Positions 9,150 to 18,518 of a stretch of DNA of 64,000 nucleotides are shown one piece after another (position 1 is the first letter of the stretch; every line of letters begins with the position of its first letter). A program made the position numbers and the translations under genes. Source of the stretch: Lachnospiraceae bacterium (lineage in GTDB: Bacteria; Bacillota; Clostridia; Lachnospirales; Lachnospiraceae); assembly GCA_023663945.1 (NCBI GenBank), contig JAMPGL010000010.1, positions 21,897 to 85,896 of the forward strand, written 5' to 3'. Below the pieces are notes generated by a model. That model did no database searches and was not told where the DNA came from. It saw only the letters and a program-made list of their open reading frames with translations.

Positions 9150-9998
9150 ATGATTGAGTTTTTGAAGGCGGTGCTGTTCGGAATCGTGGAGGGAATCACG
9201 GAATGGCTTCCCATAAGCAGTACCGGACATATGATACTTCTGGATGAATTTGTGAAGCTTGATGTGTCGCCGGAATTTTGGGAAATGTTTTTGGTTGTGA
9301 TTCAGCTTGGAGCAATTCTTGCGGTGGTGCTTTTGTTCTGGAACCGGATATGGCCCTTCGGCAAAAAGAATAATCCGCATCCGGCGGGCAGAAGCGGAGC
9401 GCTGGCATGGTGCAAGAAGGATGTCTGGATTTTGTGGTTTAAAATTATAGCCGCCTGTCTTCCGGCGGCTGTGGTGGGGCTTTTGTTTGACGAGTATTTT
9501 GAGAGTCTTTTTTACAACGGAGTCTGCGTGGCGGTTGCCCTGATTGTGTTCGGCGTCGGGTTTTTGGTTATTGAAAACAGAAATAGTAACAGAAAGCCTA
9601 AGATTCATTCTTTGAACCAGATTACCTATAAGACGGCGCTGATCATAGGAATGTTTCAGTTAATTGCGGCAATCTTCCCGGGAACCTCCCGCTCAGGGGC
9701 TACCATTTTAGGTGCGCTTCTTATCGGTGTTTCCAGAACCGTTGCGGCGGAGTTTACGTTTTTCCTTGCCATCCCTGTTATGTTAGGGGCAAGCCTGTTG
9801 AAGATTTTGAAATTTGGATTTGCTTTTAGCGGGAATGAGATGATGATTTTGGTTACCGGAATGGTGACTGCCTTTGTGGTTTCTGTGATAGTGATCAGGT
9901 TTTTGATGGGCTACATTAAGAAGCATAATTTTAAGATTTTTGGGTGGTATCGGATTGTTTTGGGGATTTTGGTGCTGTTTTATTTTGGGATGGCGTAA
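9150..9998 (+). CDS. uppP: undecaprenyl-diphosphatase UppP (BacA)
   Basis: A polytopic membrane phosphatase of about 282 aa that recycles undecaprenyl diphosphate to the monophosphate carrier used in peptidoglycan synthesis; overexpression is known to give bacitracin resistance. Signature blocks are GIVEGITEWLPISSTGH near the N-terminus and PGTSRSGATI in the middle, with about eight hydrophobic segments. Two starts are possible, ATG 9129 and ATG 9150; the second fits the family N-terminus (MIEFLKAVLFGIVEGI), and both have a weak ribosome site about 12 bases upstream. A separate unit ends at the terminator at 10088-10125. Confidence 0.95.
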   Translation: MIEFLKAVLFGIVEGITEWLPISSTGHMILLDEFVKLDVSPEFWEMFLVVIQLGAILAVVLLFWNRIWPFGKKNNPHPAGRSGALAWCKKDVWILWFKIIAACLPAAVVGLLFDEYFESLFYNGVCVAVALIVFGVGFLVIENRNSNRKPKIHSLNQITYKTALIIGMFQLIAAIFPGTSRSGATILGALLIGVSRTVAAEFTFFLAIPVMLGASLLKILKFGFAFSGNEMMILVTGMVTAFVVSVIVIRFLMGYIKKHNFKIFGWYRIVLGILVLFYFGMA

Positions 9999-10087
9999 AT
10001 TGTTTTCTTGGAAAAGTGACCCCTGCCTTTTGTACGCGAAACAATTTACTAATAAGTTAATGGTGCATAAATTTAATATTAAAGCAG

Positions 10088-10125
10088 AAACGCATGGGAT
10101 AGTATTGCAAGCCATGCGTTTTTTT
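10088..10125 (+). terminator. intrinsic terminator after uppP
   Basis: Arms AACGCATGG (10089-10097) and CCATGCGTT (10112-10120) with a 14-nt loop and a run of T to 10125. Confidence 0.88.
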
Positions 10126-10185
10126 GTGCATATAGAGCTGTCTGCATAAATGCTATATAGATAGAGAATTTAAAGGAGCGAATTA

Positions 10186-10214
10186 TTGACATAAGAGCGT
10201 AATAATGCTAAAAT
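10186..10214 (+). promoter_or_regulatory. sigma-A promoter for the solute-binding protein gene
   Basis: TTGACA at 10186-10191, a 17-bp spacer, and TAAAAT at 10209-10214. Transcription would start near 10221 and give a leader of about 135 nt that contains two dyads. Confidence 0.75.
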
Positions 10215-10250
10215 TAAAAAAGATTTGAAATAATTATAAAATATTTTAAA

Positions 10251-10273
10251 TATATTCCAAGGGGTGGAATATA
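10251..10273. promoter_or_regulatory. dyad 1 in the solute-binding protein leader
   Basis: Perfect 9-bp inverted repeat TATATTCCA and TGGAATATA around AGGGG. It lies about 35 bp past the -10 box, so it may be an operator or a leader hairpin. No matching regulator gene is adjacent. Confidence 0.5.
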
Positions 10274-10304
10274 AATGGGAGTTTTATATATTAACTAAGG
10301 TTTC

Positions 10305-10330
10305 AATTCAGCACAATAGTGTGCTGAATT
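10305..10330. promoter_or_regulatory. dyad 2 in the solute-binding protein leader
   Basis: Perfect 11-bp inverted repeat AATTCAGCACA and TGTGCTGAATT with a 4-nt loop ATAG, ending 11 bases before the AAGGAGG ribosome site of the gene at 10356. There is no T-run, so it is not a terminator; a DNA operator or an mRNA-stabilising 5' hairpin are both possible. Confidence 0.55.
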
Positions 10331-10355
10331 AGAAATAAAATAAGGAGGATATAGT

Positions 10356-11933
10356 ATGAAGATCAAAAAAGTTTTAGCCATAGTTCTGGCAACAGCTATG
10401 GCAGCAACTATGTTGACCGGTTGTGGCGGGGGGAATGAAACTGCACCGGCGGTCAGCGACAGTCAGCCGGAAGCCCCGGCAGAAGATGCATCTCCTGCCG
10501 AAGATACATCGGAAGACAACGCAGAATCTGCTGAAAATGCAGGCGGAGAAAAGGTTCATATTAACATTTACAAGTCCAGCTTTAATGTACCGGCGCCTGA
10601 CAGTGCACAGGTTGCAAAGATTCAGGACGCTATTAATGAGTATATTGCTGATAAGATTAATGTAGAAGTCAGTATCACGGATGCTTCTTCCGGAGAATAT
10701 CCGGAAAAGGCAAACTTAGCATTGGCAAATGGTGAGATTAACCTTTTGTGGACAGCTTCCTGGGAACCTACCGTGGGAACAAATGAGCTCTGGAAGTCTA
10801 ATGCGGTATATGACATTACAGATTTGCTTCCGGGAACCACGTTATATGATTCCATGCCGGAGTCAATTTGGGAAGCTTCCCGTTATGACGGCAGAGATTT
10901 ATATGTTCCTGTATATAAGGAAGCTTACGAAGGTTATGATTTGAAATTCCCGGAAGGCTATGTGAATGAGTTTGGTCTAGACCTTTCTTCTATTAAAGAG
11001 TTGAAGGATTTGGAGCCTTATCTCGAATGGTGCAAGACAGAGAAAAATATGCGGTACCCTTACTTATTAGGTAAGACAGCAATGTTTTTCCGTTATTACA
11101 TTGATAAGTACGATTTCTTTACAGGCACTTATTCCTTTATTGCCGTTGACAGAGAGACCAATGAAGTAGTAAACACTATTTTAACTCAGGACTATCTCGA
11201 CTTCTGTACTTTGATGTGCGAATGGGGAGAAAAGGGTTACATTTCGGAAGATGAAGCAGCTAAGGTCACATTGGACAACGCGGCACAGGGAGATTCCTGG
11301 GGCGTTAACTGGTGGACATGCGTACCGGGTGATGAGGCAAACTCTGAATCACGTGACCTTCAGGAAGAAGTATTTATAGAAGGATTTACCGGCAAGTATG
11401 CTCATTCGACAACAACACTTGGCTCCTGCTATGCAATTACGTCAATCAGTACGGAAGAAGAGGCAAAGGCTTGTATTGATTTCTTAGGACTGTTATATAC
11501 AGACACTACACTGGCTGACCTTTATACCTATGGCATTGAAGGTGAAGATTATACGCGTGATGCTGAGGGCAAGGTTACTGCTAACAATGAAAAATATGGC
11601 CATTCAGCCTGGGAGTCAACTTCTATTGTTCCGCTCAGTCTTGTAGCGGGCGATGCTGATGACAAGGTTCAGAACTATATTGATAATAACAATGCGGCAA
11701 TTTCCTCTTGTGCATCCGGATTCCGTTTTGATGCAAGCCCGGTAGAAGCGCAGTATGCGGCATGCGGTAATATGTATGATCAGTATGGTTATGTGCTTGA
11801 GGTCGGCGGTTATCCTGCGGCTGATGTTGAGGCAGTGATTCAGGAATACAGTGCGGCTCTTGACGAAGCCGGCTATCAGGATGTTTTGAAAGAGTTCCAG
11901 TCACAGTATGATGCATGGAAGGCTTCCAAATAA
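10356..11933 (+). CDS. extracellular solute-binding lipoprotein (orphan, ABC-sugar type)
   Basis: A 525-aa lipoprotein: positive N-terminus, hydrophobic core and lipobox LTGC with the lipidated Cys23, then an acidic Ala/Glu/Pro-rich linker to about residue 65 and a solute-binding fold. Its size and motifs resemble the extracellular solute-binding proteins of carbohydrate importers (family 1, possibly the DUF3502-like branch). No permease or ATPase gene is near it, so it either feeds transporters encoded elsewhere or is a sensor. It stands alone between two terminators under a good promoter with a structured leader. The ribosome site AAGGAGG is strong. Confidence 0.82.
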   Translation: MKIKKVLAIVLATAMAATMLTGCGGGNETAPAVSDSQPEAPAEDASPAEDTSEDNAESAENAGGEKVHINIYKSSFNVPAPDSAQVAKIQDAINEYIADKINVEVSITDASSGEYPEKANLALANGEINLLWTASWEPTVGTNELWKSNAVYDITDLLPGTTLYDSMPESIWEASRYDGRDLYVPVYKEAYEGYDLKFPEGYVNEFGLDLSSIKELKDLEPYLEWCKTEKNMRYPYLLGKTAMFFRYYIDKYDFFTGTYSFIAVDRETNEVVNTILTQDYLDFCTLMCEWGEKGYISEDEAAKVTLDNAAQGDSWGVNWWTCVPGDEANSESRDLQEEVFIEGFTGKYAHSTTTLGSCYAITSISTEEEAKACIDFLGLLYTDTTLADLYTYGIEGEDYTRDAEGKVTANNEKYGHSAWESTSIVPLSLVAGDADDKVQNYIDNNNAAISSCASGFRFDASPVEAQYAACGNMYDQYGYVLEVGGYPAADVEAVIQEYSAALDEAGYQDVLKEFQSQYDAWKASK

Positions 11934-11990
11934 TCAGAGTTAAAATAAAATGTAATAAGGAGCTGTTGTAAAAGCAGAGAATTATCTGCC

Positions 11991-12010
11991 GGAGCAAGGG
12001 CTCCTTTTTT
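11991..12010 (+). terminator. intrinsic terminator after the solute-binding protein gene
   Basis: Arms GGAGC (11991-11995) and GCTCC (12000-12004) with a 4-nt loop and six T; a further A-run follows and could extend the fold. Confidence 0.78.
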
Positions 12011-12082
12011 CAAAAAAGGGCTTTCAAACAATATCAAAAATTAACAAATTGAGCTTTTTAAGCTGTAAAATCATCAATTTAG

Positions 12083-12111
12083 TTGACAGTTGAGAGATTA
12101 TGGGTTACACT
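12083..12111 (+). promoter_or_regulatory. sigma-A promoter for the DUF6465 gene
   Basis: TTGACA at 12083-12088, a 17-bp spacer, TACACT at 12106-12111. The leader to the ATG at 12218 is about 100 nt. Confidence 0.7.
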
Positions 12112-12217
12112 GATTTGCAGAAATGTACTGTCAGTGTGTACACCGGACAGGATTTCGGGGGAGAAATAAGTACGTAACCGTTATTATGGGAGAGATTGAT
12201 CGAAAGGAGTCATTATC

Positions 12218-12652
12218 ATGGCAGAAGTAAAAAAAGCAACTGCTAAGGCGGTTGCTAAGGCAGAGCCGGTAAAAGAAGCGGCAGCTGAGGCAAAAAAAGA
12301 GGTAAAAGAGGCACCTGAGGTTAAGGCGGAGGTAAAGAAAGCTCCTGCAAAGAGGGCAGCAGCGAAGAAGCCTGCCGCAAAGAAAGCGCCCGTAAAGAAG
12401 GCTGCTGCTAAGAAGGAAACAGCGCCCAAGGAAGCTGTAAAGCAGGAAGAAGTAAAAGAAACTGTTAATTTCCAGTTCAGCGGAAAGTCCTATACGCCGG
12501 ATGCGCTCTTAAGCATCTGCCGGGACGTATGGAAATACGACCTGAATGGAAAAGAAGAAGATTTCAAGAGTGTAGAGCTTTATGTGAAACCGGAAGAGAA
12601 CACTACATATTATGTGATCAACGGAGATATTACCGGAAGCTTCTTTATCTAA
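12218..12652 (+). CDS. Lys/Ala-rich histone H1-like tail with C-terminal DUF6465 domain
   Basis: A 144-aa protein in two parts. Residues 1 to about 80 are almost only Ala, Lys, Glu, Val and Pro, with repeated KKAPAKR / AAAKKPAAKK / KKAAAKK units like those of histone H1 tails and bacterial nucleoid proteins. Residues from about 84 to 144 form a small folded domain (VNFQFSGKSYTPDALLSICRD...) that I recognise as DUF6465, common in Lachnospiraceae and of unknown function. No signal peptide is present. A basic tail suggests nucleic-acid or polyanion binding, which is inference. The gene has its own promoter, an AAAGGAG ribosome site and a terminator, so it is a single-gene unit just upstream of the heat-shock operon. 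Confidence 0.8.
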   Translation: MAEVKKATAKAVAKAEPVKEAAAEAKKEVKEAPEVKAEVKKAPAKRAAAKKPAAKKAPVKKAAAKKETAPKEAVKQEEVKETVNFQFSGKSYTPDALLSICRDVWKYDLNGKEEDFKSVELYVKPEENTTYYVINGDITGSFFI

Positions 12653-12679
12653 TGAAATAAAGATTGACAGAAATCTTTT

Positions 12680-12708
12680 GAGCTGGCTGAATCGCCAGCT
12701 CTCTTTTT
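12680..12708 (+). terminator. intrinsic terminator after the DUF6465 gene
   Basis: Arms GAGCTGGC (12680-12687) and GCCAGCTC (12694-12701), loop TGAATC, then a T-rich run to 12708. Confidence 0.88.
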
Positions 12709-12765
12709 GCGTAAGGAGCAGCTTCTATTTTAGACTTTTTTAATAATTATTTTTTGATATATCTG

Positions 12766-12794
12766 TTGACAATGAATAGGGTAAGTGATATTTT
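12766..12794 (+). promoter_or_regulatory. sigma-A promoter of the hrcA-grpE-dnaK-dnaJ operon
   Basis: TTGACA at 12766-12771, a 17-bp spacer and TATTTT at 12789-12794, placing the start of transcription just ahead of the CIRCE element. Confidence 0.8.
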
Positions 12795-12808
12795 ATGGTA
12801 AGAAGATG

Positions 12809-12835
12809 TTAGCACTCTATTAGATTGAGTGCTAA
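12809..12835. promoter_or_regulatory. CIRCE operator
   Basis: Exact consensus TTAGCACTC (12809-12817), nine bases, GAGTGCTAA (12827-12835). This is the HrcA binding site; it overlaps the expected transcription start, so HrcA represses its own operon until heat shock. Confidence 0.98.
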
Positions 12836-12891
12836 CAACATGAGGATCAGGAGCTTATGGAAGAGGTTTTGCATAGAAAGGGGTGAAGGCG

Positions 12892-13923
12892 GTGCAGTTA
12901 AGTGAAAGAAAAGTAAGAATCCTGCAGGCAATCATCCGAAATTATCTGGAAACCGGTGAGCCGGTGGGAAGCAGGACCATTTCCAAGTACACGGATTTGA
13001 ATTTAAGCTCCGCGACTATCCGAAACGAGATGTCGGATTTGGAGGAGATGGGTTATATCCTTCAGCCCCACACTTCCGCAGGGCGCATTCCTTCGGATAA
13101 GGGATACCGGCTTTATGTGGATACCATGATGGAGGAGAAGGAAAAGGAGTTAGAAGAGCTGAAAGAGATGATGCTGGAAAAGGAAGATAAGATGGATCAT
13201 CTTCTTAAGCAGGTGGCAAAGCTTCTGGCGGTTAACACTAATTACGCCACCATGATTTCGGCGCCGACCATCCATACCAATAAGATTAAGTTTTTACAGC
13301 TTTCCCGCGTGGACAGCAACCAGCTGCTTGCGGTGGTGGTAGTAGAAGGAAATGTGATTAAGAACAACATCATTCCGGTAAGCGAGGAGATGAGCGACGA
13401 GACGCTCCTAAAGCTGAATATTCTGCTGAACACCCATTTAAACGGGCTGGCGCTTGAAGAGATTAATCTTGGCATGATTTCCGCAATGAAACAGCAGGCG
13501 GGCATTCACAGCACCGTAGTAGGGGATGTGGTTGACGCCATTGCAGAGTCCATTAAAGCGGATGAAGATTTGGAAATTTATACCAGCGGCGCAAACAATA
13601 TTTTTAAATATCCGGAGCTGGCGGATCAGCAGAAGGCAAGCCAGATTATCAATACCTTTGAAGAAAAGCAGATGCTTACGGAGCTGGTGCAGGATACGCT
13701 GGCGGACGAGAACAATACGGGCATTCAGGTGTACATTGGAAACGAGACGCCTATTCAGACCATGAAGGACTGCAGCGTGGTCACCGCAACCTATGAATTA
13801 GGGGAAGGAATGCGAGGAACAATAGGAATTATCGGACCGAAGAGAATGGATTACGACAAGGTAGTAGGCACGCTTAAGACAATTACTCATCAACTGGATG
13901 AACTATATAAAAAGAAAACATAG
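12892..13923 (+). CDS. hrcA: heat-inducible transcription repressor HrcA
   Basis: Repressor of class I heat-shock genes that binds CIRCE and needs GroEL for activity. The N-terminal winged-helix region (LSERKVRILQAIIRNYLETGEPVGSRTISKY) and the TSAGRIPSDKGYRLYVD block are diagnostic; a GAF-like dimerisation and insertion domain follows. Start: GTG 12892 gives the family N-terminus (343 aa) and lies eight bases after AAGGGG, whereas the GTG at 12883 overlaps that ribosome site. It is the first gene of the operon. Confidence 0.97.
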   Translation: MQLSERKVRILQAIIRNYLETGEPVGSRTISKYTDLNLSSATIRNEMSDLEEMGYILQPHTSAGRIPSDKGYRLYVDTMMEEKEKELEELKEMMLEKEDKMDHLLKQVAKLLAVNTNYATMISAPTIHTNKIKFLQLSRVDSNQLLAVVVVEGNVIKNNIIPVSEEMSDETLLKLNILLNTHLNGLALEEINLGMISAMKQQAGIHSTVVGDVVDAIAESIKADEDLEIYTSGANNIFKYPELADQQKASQIINTFEEKQMLTELVQDTLADENNTGIQVYIGNETPIQTMKDCSVVTATYELGEGMRGTIGIIGPKRMDYDKVVGTLKTITHQLDELYKKKT

Positions 13924-13945
13924 CAAATGAAAGGGCTGAGGACGA

Positions 13946-14596
13946 ATGAGTGAAGAAGTAAAGAAAGATATGCCTGACGAGGAGACGGAAGACATGCCGG
14001 AAGAGGCTTTGGAAGAGGAAACAGATACAGAAGCGGAGGCAGAAGCGGAAACAGAGGCGGAAGCGGAAGACGAGAGCGCCGGAGAACCGGAGCCGGAGGC
14101 TGTATCGAGAGCGGAAAAGAAAGCGGCAAAAAAGAAATTCAAAGCGGATAAAAAACAGGATGCATTAAAAGAAAAAATCGAAGAGCTTGAAGACCGTGTG
14201 AAACGTCAGATGGCGGAATTTGAAAATTTCCGCAAGCGCACGGAAAGAGAAAAGACAGCCATGTTTGAAACCGGCGCAAAGAGCGTAATCGAAAAGATTC
14301 TGCCGGTGGTAGACAACTTTGAAAGGGGTCTGGCTGCGGTTCCCGAAGCGGAGAAGGGCGGCGCCTTTGAAGAAGGGATGGAAATGATTTACAAGCAGCT
14401 TATGGCAGAATTGGAAAAGATGGATGTGAAGCCTATCCCGGCAGTGGGAGAAGAGTTCAATCCGGAATTTCATAACGCGGTGATGCAGGTGGAGAGTGAG
14501 GAATACGAATCCGGCATCATTGCCCAGGAGCTTCAAAAGGGATACACCTATCGGGACTCCGTGGTAAGACACAGCATGGTCGGCGTTGTAAGCTGA
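13946..14596 (+). CDS. grpE: nucleotide exchange factor GrpE
   Basis: 216-aa co-chaperone that releases ADP from DnaK. The first 75 residues are a very acidic low-complexity tail rich in Glu and Ala (many TEAEAE units), longer than in most GrpE proteins. A long coiled coil follows ([23 protein letters not shown]) and then the beta domain that contacts DnaK ([44 protein letters not shown]). It starts 22 bp after hrcA and is followed by dnaK in the same operon. Confidence 0.97.
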   Translation: MSEEVKKDMPDEETEDMPEEALEEETDTEAEAEAETEAEAEDESAGEPEPEAVSRAEKKAAKKKFKADKKQDALKEKIEELEDRVKRQMAEFENFRKRTEREKTAMFETGAKSVIEKILPVVDNFERGLAAVPEAEKGGAFEEGMEMIYKQLMAELEKMDVKPIPAVGEEFNPEFHNAVMQVESEEYESGIIAQELQKGYTYRDSVVRHSMVGVVS

Positions 14597-14663
14597 CTTC
14601 AAAAGGCAGTTAACATCAATATTGCATAAATCAAACAATTATAATTTTAAGGAGGAAATCGTT

Positions 14664-16535
14664 ATGAGCAAAATAATTGGTATTGACTTAGGTACAACAA
14701 ACAGCTGCGTGGCAGTTATGGAGGGCGGCAAGCCCACTGTTATCGCAAATGCGGAAGGTGCAAGAACCACACCCTCTGTGGTTGCATTTACAAAGACGGG
14801 AGAGAGACTGATTGGCGAGCCTGCAAAGCGTCAGGCGGTGACCAATGCGGAGAAGACTATTTCTTCCATTAAGAGGGATATGGGTACGGACAGAGGACGC
14901 ACCATCGACAGCAAGAAATATTCACCTCAGCAGATTTCGGCTATGATTCTTCAAAAGCTGAAAGCGGATGCGGAGAGCTATCTTGGCGAAAAGGTAACGG
15001 AAGCGGTTATCACGGTTCCCGCATACTTTAACGATGCACAGCGTCAGGCGACCAAGGATGCAGGCAAGATTGCAGGCCTTGATGTAAAGCGTATCATCAA
15101 CGAGCCTACGGCAGCGGCTCTTGCGTATGGTCTTGACAACGAAAAAGAGCAGAAGATTATGGTATACGACTTGGGCGGCGGTACTTTCGATGTTTCCATT
15201 ATTGAAATCGGTGACGGCGTTATCGAGGTTCTTGCGACCAACGGCGATACCCATCTTGGCGGCGATGATTTTGACAATAAGCTGACCCAGTGGATGATTG
15301 ATGAATTTAAGAAGGCGGAGGGCGTAGACCTGTCCAATGATAAGATGGCGCTTCAGAGATTAAAGGAAGCGGCAGAAAAGGCAAAGAAAGAGCTTTCTTC
15401 CGCTACCACCACCAACATCAACCTTCCTTTCATCACGGCAACCGCAGAAGGACCGAAGCACTTTGACATGAACCTTACCAGAGCAAAATTTGATGAGCTG
15501 ACGCATGACTTGGTTGAAAAGACGGCTCTGCCGGTACAGAATGCAATGAAGGACGCAGGACTTACCAATTCCGACCTTGGCCAGGTGCTTTTAGTAGGCG
15601 GTTCCACACGTATTCCTGCGGTACAGGATAAAGTAAAACAGTTGACGGGACATGAACCCAGCAAGAGCCTGAATCCGGATGAGTGCGTAGCGCTGGGCGC
15701 TTCCATTCAGGGCGGTAAGCTTGCAGGCGATGCAGGCGCAGGGGAAATCCTTCTTCTGGACGTTACGCCCCTCTCTCTTTCCATTGAGACCATGGGCGGT
15801 ATTGCAACCAGACTGATCGAGAGAAATACAACCATCCCCACCAAGAAGAGCCAGATCTTCTCCACGGCGGCGGATAATCAGACAGCGGTTGACATCAATG
15901 TATTACAGGGTGAGAGACAGTTTGCAAGAGATAACAAGTCCTTAGGGCAGTTCCGGTTAGACGGAATCCCTCCGGCAATGCGCGGTGTTCCGCAGATTGA
16001 GGTTACTTTTGATATTGATGCAAACGGTATTGTAAACGTATCTGCGAAGGATCTTGGAACTGGCAAAGAACAGCATATTACCATCACGGCAAGCTCAAAT
16101 ATGTCCGATGACGAGATTGATAAGGCTGTCAAGGAAGCGGCTGAGTTCGAGGCACAGGATAAGAAGAGAAAAGAAGCGGTTGACACTAGAAATGAAGCGG
16201 ACTCCTTCGTATTCCAGACAGAGAAGGCTCTGAATGAAGTGGGCGATAAGATTGATGCTTCCGAAAAGGCATCCGTTGAGGCTGATGTTCAGGCGGTTAA
16301 GGATATTTTGGAGAGAACCAAAGATCAGGAGATGTCCGATTCCGATATTGACGAGCTGAAAGCGGCAAGAGAAAAGCTTACTACAAGCGCACAGGCTTTG
16401 TTCACCAAGATGTATGAGAACATGCAGCAGGCAGGCGGAGCCGGCCCGGATATGGGCGCGGGAGCCGGTCCTGACATGGGAGCAGGCAGCGACGGAGCTG
16501 ACGATGTAGTTGACGGAGACTACAGAGAGGTATAA
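14664..16535 (+). CDS. dnaK: chaperone DnaK (Hsp70)
   Basis: 623-aa ATP-dependent chaperone. The nucleotide-binding domain begins [15 protein letters not shown] and has [13 protein letters not shown] and [12 protein letters not shown]; the substrate-binding domain carries [17 protein letters not shown] and [19 protein letters not shown]; a Gly/Ala-rich tail ends in DGDYREV. The ATG at 14664 sits nine bases after AAGGAGG and gives the family N-terminus; the in-frame ATG at 14622 lies upstream of that ribosome site and is not the start. Regulated from the CIRCE promoter upstream of hrcA. Confidence 0.98.
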   Translation: MSKIIGIDLGTTNSCVAVMEGGKPTVIANAEGARTTPSVVAFTKTGERLIGEPAKRQAVTNAEKTISSIKRDMGTDRGRTIDSKKYSPQQISAMILQKLKADAESYLGEKVTEAVITVPAYFNDAQRQATKDAGKIAGLDVKRIINEPTAAALAYGLDNEKEQKIMVYDLGGGTFDVSIIEIGDGVIEVLATNGDTHLGGDDFDNKLTQWMIDEFKKAEGVDLSNDKMALQRLKEAAEKAKKELSSATTTNINLPFITATAEGPKHFDMNLTRAKFDELTHDLVEKTALPVQNAMKDAGLTNSDLGQVLLVGGSTRIPAVQDKVKQLTGHEPSKSLNPDECVALGASIQGGKLAGDAGAGEILLLDVTPLSLSIETMGGIATRLIERNTTIPTKKSQIFSTAADNQTAVDINVLQGERQFARDNKSLGQFRLDGIPPAMRGVPQIEVTFDIDANGIVNVSAKDLGTGKEQHITITASSNMSDDEIDKAVKEAAEFEAQDKKRKEAVDTRNEADSFVFQTEKALNEVGDKIDASEKASVEADVQAVKDILERTKDQEMSDSDIDELKAAREKLTTSAQALFTKMYENMQQAGGAGPDMGAGAGPDMGAGSDGADDVVDGDYREV

Positions 16536-16560
16536 AATATCATAGTAATTATGACATAGC

Positions 16561-16594
16561 TGGCGGGGCATATGGCAAACCATATGTCTCGCTA
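16561..16594 (+). promoter_or_regulatory. dnaK-dnaJ intergenic hairpin
   Basis: A long stem: CATATGG (16569-16575) and CCATATG (16580-16586) with loop CAAA, extended outwards by GC and GU pairs to about 16561 and 16594. No T-run follows, so it is more likely an mRNA-processing or stability element that sets the DnaK:DnaJ ratio than a terminator. Confidence 0.6.
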
Positions 16595-16616
16595 AAGATA
16601 TGCAGGAGGAACAAAG

Positions 16617-17774
16617 ATGGCAGAACAAAAACGTGACTATTATGAGGTTCTTGGAATTGATAAAAGTGCCGATGAAGCCACAATTAAAAAAGCATACAGA
16701 GCTCTTGCCAAGAAATATCATCCTGACATGAACCCGGGGGATGCGGAGGCTGAGAAAAAGTTTAAAGAGGCATCGGAAGCCTATGCAATCTTAAGCGACC
16801 CGGAAAAGAAGAAACAGTATGATCAGTTTGGGCACGCGGCATTTGAGGGCGGCGGCGGATTTGGCGGATTTGACTTTAACAGTGCAGATTTCAGTGACAT
16901 TTTCGGCGACATTTTTGGAGATTTCTTTGGAGGCGGACGCAGAAGCCGGGGCAATAATGGTCCCATGAAAGGCTCGAACATAAGAACCAGTGTGAGAATC
17001 ACCTTCGAGGAGGCTGTATTCGGCGTTGAGAAGGAAATAGAGCTCACCTTAAAGGATGAATGTAAAACATGCCATGGAAGCGGAGCAAAGCCCGGAACCA
17101 GCCCCGAAACCTGTCAGAAGTGTGGCGGCAAGGGACAGGTGGTGTTTACCCAGCAGTCTTTCTTCGGCACGGTCCGGAATGTGCAGACTTGTCCGGAGTG
17201 CAGCGGAACCGGTAAGGTAATTAAAGAAAAATGTGAGGACTGTCACGGCTCAGGATATATTGCAAACCGCAAAAAGATCCAAGTTTCCATCCCGGCGGGC
17301 ATTGACAATGGTCAGAGCGTGCGCATCAGGGATAAGGGCGAACCGGGAGTGAACGGAGGTCCAAGAGGAGACCTGCTGGTAGAGGTAATCGTAGGACGCC
17401 ATCCCATTTTTCAGAGACAGGATTACAATATTTATTCCACAGTACCCGTATCCTTTGCGGTTGCCGCTTTAGGCGGAGAGGTGGTAGTGGATACGGTTGA
17501 CGGCAAGGTGATTTATGAGGTAAAAGCAGGAACGCAGACAGACACCAAGATCCGGCTGAAAGGAAAAGGCGTTCCCACCCTTCGGAATAAGGATGTCCGC
17601 GGCGACCATTATGTGACGCTGGTGGTACAGACGCCGGATAAGCTTTCCCATGAGGCAAAGGAGCTTTTGCGACAGTTTGACGCTTTATGCGGGGACAGTC
17701 TGAATGCAGCGAAGAAGGTACAGACAGAGAAAACGGAGACCAAAGACGCAAAGAAAAAGAAGTTCTGGAAATAA
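16617..17774 (+). CDS. dnaJ: chaperone DnaJ (Hsp40)
   Basis: 385-aa co-chaperone that loads substrates on DnaK and stimulates its ATPase. J-domain with the HPD motif in [11 protein letters not shown] (about residue 33), a Gly/Phe-rich region ([23 protein letters not shown]), four CxxCxGxG zinc-binding repeats ([36 protein letters not shown]), then the two C-terminal beta domains. The start follows GGAGGA. It is the last gene of the operon; a strong terminator follows. Confidence 0.98.
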   Translation: MAEQKRDYYEVLGIDKSADEATIKKAYRALAKKYHPDMNPGDAEAEKKFKEASEAYAILSDPEKKKQYDQFGHAAFEGGGGFGGFDFNSADFSDIFGDIFGDFFGGGRRSRGNNGPMKGSNIRTSVRITFEEAVFGVEKEIELTLKDECKTCHGSGAKPGTSPETCQKCGGKGQVVFTQQSFFGTVRNVQTCPECSGTGKVIKEKCEDCHGSGYIANRKKIQVSIPAGIDNGQSVRIRDKGEPGVNGGPRGDLLVEVIVGRHPIFQRQDYNIYSTVPVSFAVAALGGEVVVDTVDGKVIYEVKAGTQTDTKIRLKGKGVPTLRNKDVRGDHYVTLVVQTPDKLSHEAKELLRQFDALCGDSLNAAKKVQTEKTETKDAKKKKFWK

Positions 17775-17786
17775 GATTTTAATTTG

Positions 17787-17836
17787 GAAAGTTCCCTGTG
17801 GCAGAAATATGGAAATACTGTCGTAGGGAACTTTTC
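17787..17836 (+). terminator. terminator of the heat-shock operon (possibly bidirectional)
   Basis: Arms AAAGTTCCCT (17788-17797) and AGGGAACTTT (17825-17834) with flanking A and T runs. It lies between convergent dnaJ and the minus-strand gene at 17870 and could serve both. Confidence 0.82.
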
Positions 17837-17869
17837 AGTCATAAATATCAAAACAGCGCATAAACTGGA

Positions 17870-18478
17870 TTATTGACAGAGGCTTTTTAAAAATTCCACA
17901 ATATGGCTTTTCATAGGGGAATTTAAGCTCTCGGCAACAGGAATCAGCTCCCGGATTTTGTCCGGCTGTCCCTTCTGCTGATAAATCTTTGCAAGAAGCT
18001 TGTAGGATGCGCTGATGTCGGTGCGCGTCTTAACGGCAAATTCCAAAACCGTCACGGCATCATCCGGACAGCCCTCCTTATGCAGTGCTTCTGCCCAGGT
18101 CTGGAGGGTGCGCGCGAGGAGCGTGTACCGCTGGTCATATTGGGATAGCAGTTCAATATTGGGAGCGCCGTATTGAAGCTTTAAGTCGGTATTTGTGATT
18201 CCGGTCAGGTTGACCACCGGCTCAGAGGAAATCTCCCGCAGAGTCTCTTGGCAGTCCTTGACTGTGGGGTGCTCCGGAAGGGTATCCATAGGGAGAGCCT
18301 CAAAGGGAATGTGAATATAATCAAGGTTCTCTAAGGATTTTCTACGGGTATTGTTGGCGGCGGCTTCCTTTGCCCAAAAATCTTCGGAGGCTTTTGCCTC
18401 CATATTGCGGTGCTTGTGGATTTCGTAACCGAGCCAGATACAGAAGACGATAAAACTTGCAAAAAAAGGGAATCTCAT
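17870..18478 (-). CDS. single-pass membrane protein with tetratricopeptide-like C-terminus, function unknown
   Basis: A 202-aa protein. The ATG at 18478 (MRFPFFASFIVFCIWLGYEI) follows AAAGGAT and opens with a transmembrane helix at about residues 3-20; the remainder would be outside or inside the membrane as a soluble tail. Residues from about 115 to 200 contain helical pairs with spacing like tetratricopeptide repeats (YDQRYTLLARTLQTWAEALHKEGCPDDAVTVLEFAVKTRTDISASYKLLAKIYQQKG). No enzyme motif is visible. It is transcribed towards dnaJ and is divergent from the 35-aa membrane peptide at 18519, with only 40 bp between the two starts. Confidence 0.65.
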   Translation of the reverse strand: MRFPFFASFIVFCIWLGYEIHKHRNMEAKASEDFWAKEAAANNTRRKSLENLDYIHIPFEALPMDTLPEHPTVKDCQETLREISSEPVVNLTGITNTDLKLQYGAPNIELLSQYDQRYTLLARTLQTWAEALHKEGCPDDAVTVLEFAVKTRTDISASYKLLAKIYQQKGQPDKIRELIPVAESLNSPMKSHIVEFLKSLCQ

Positions 18479-18518
18479 ATATAATATCCTTTCAAAGGTG
18501 TACAATCGGAGGAACGAA

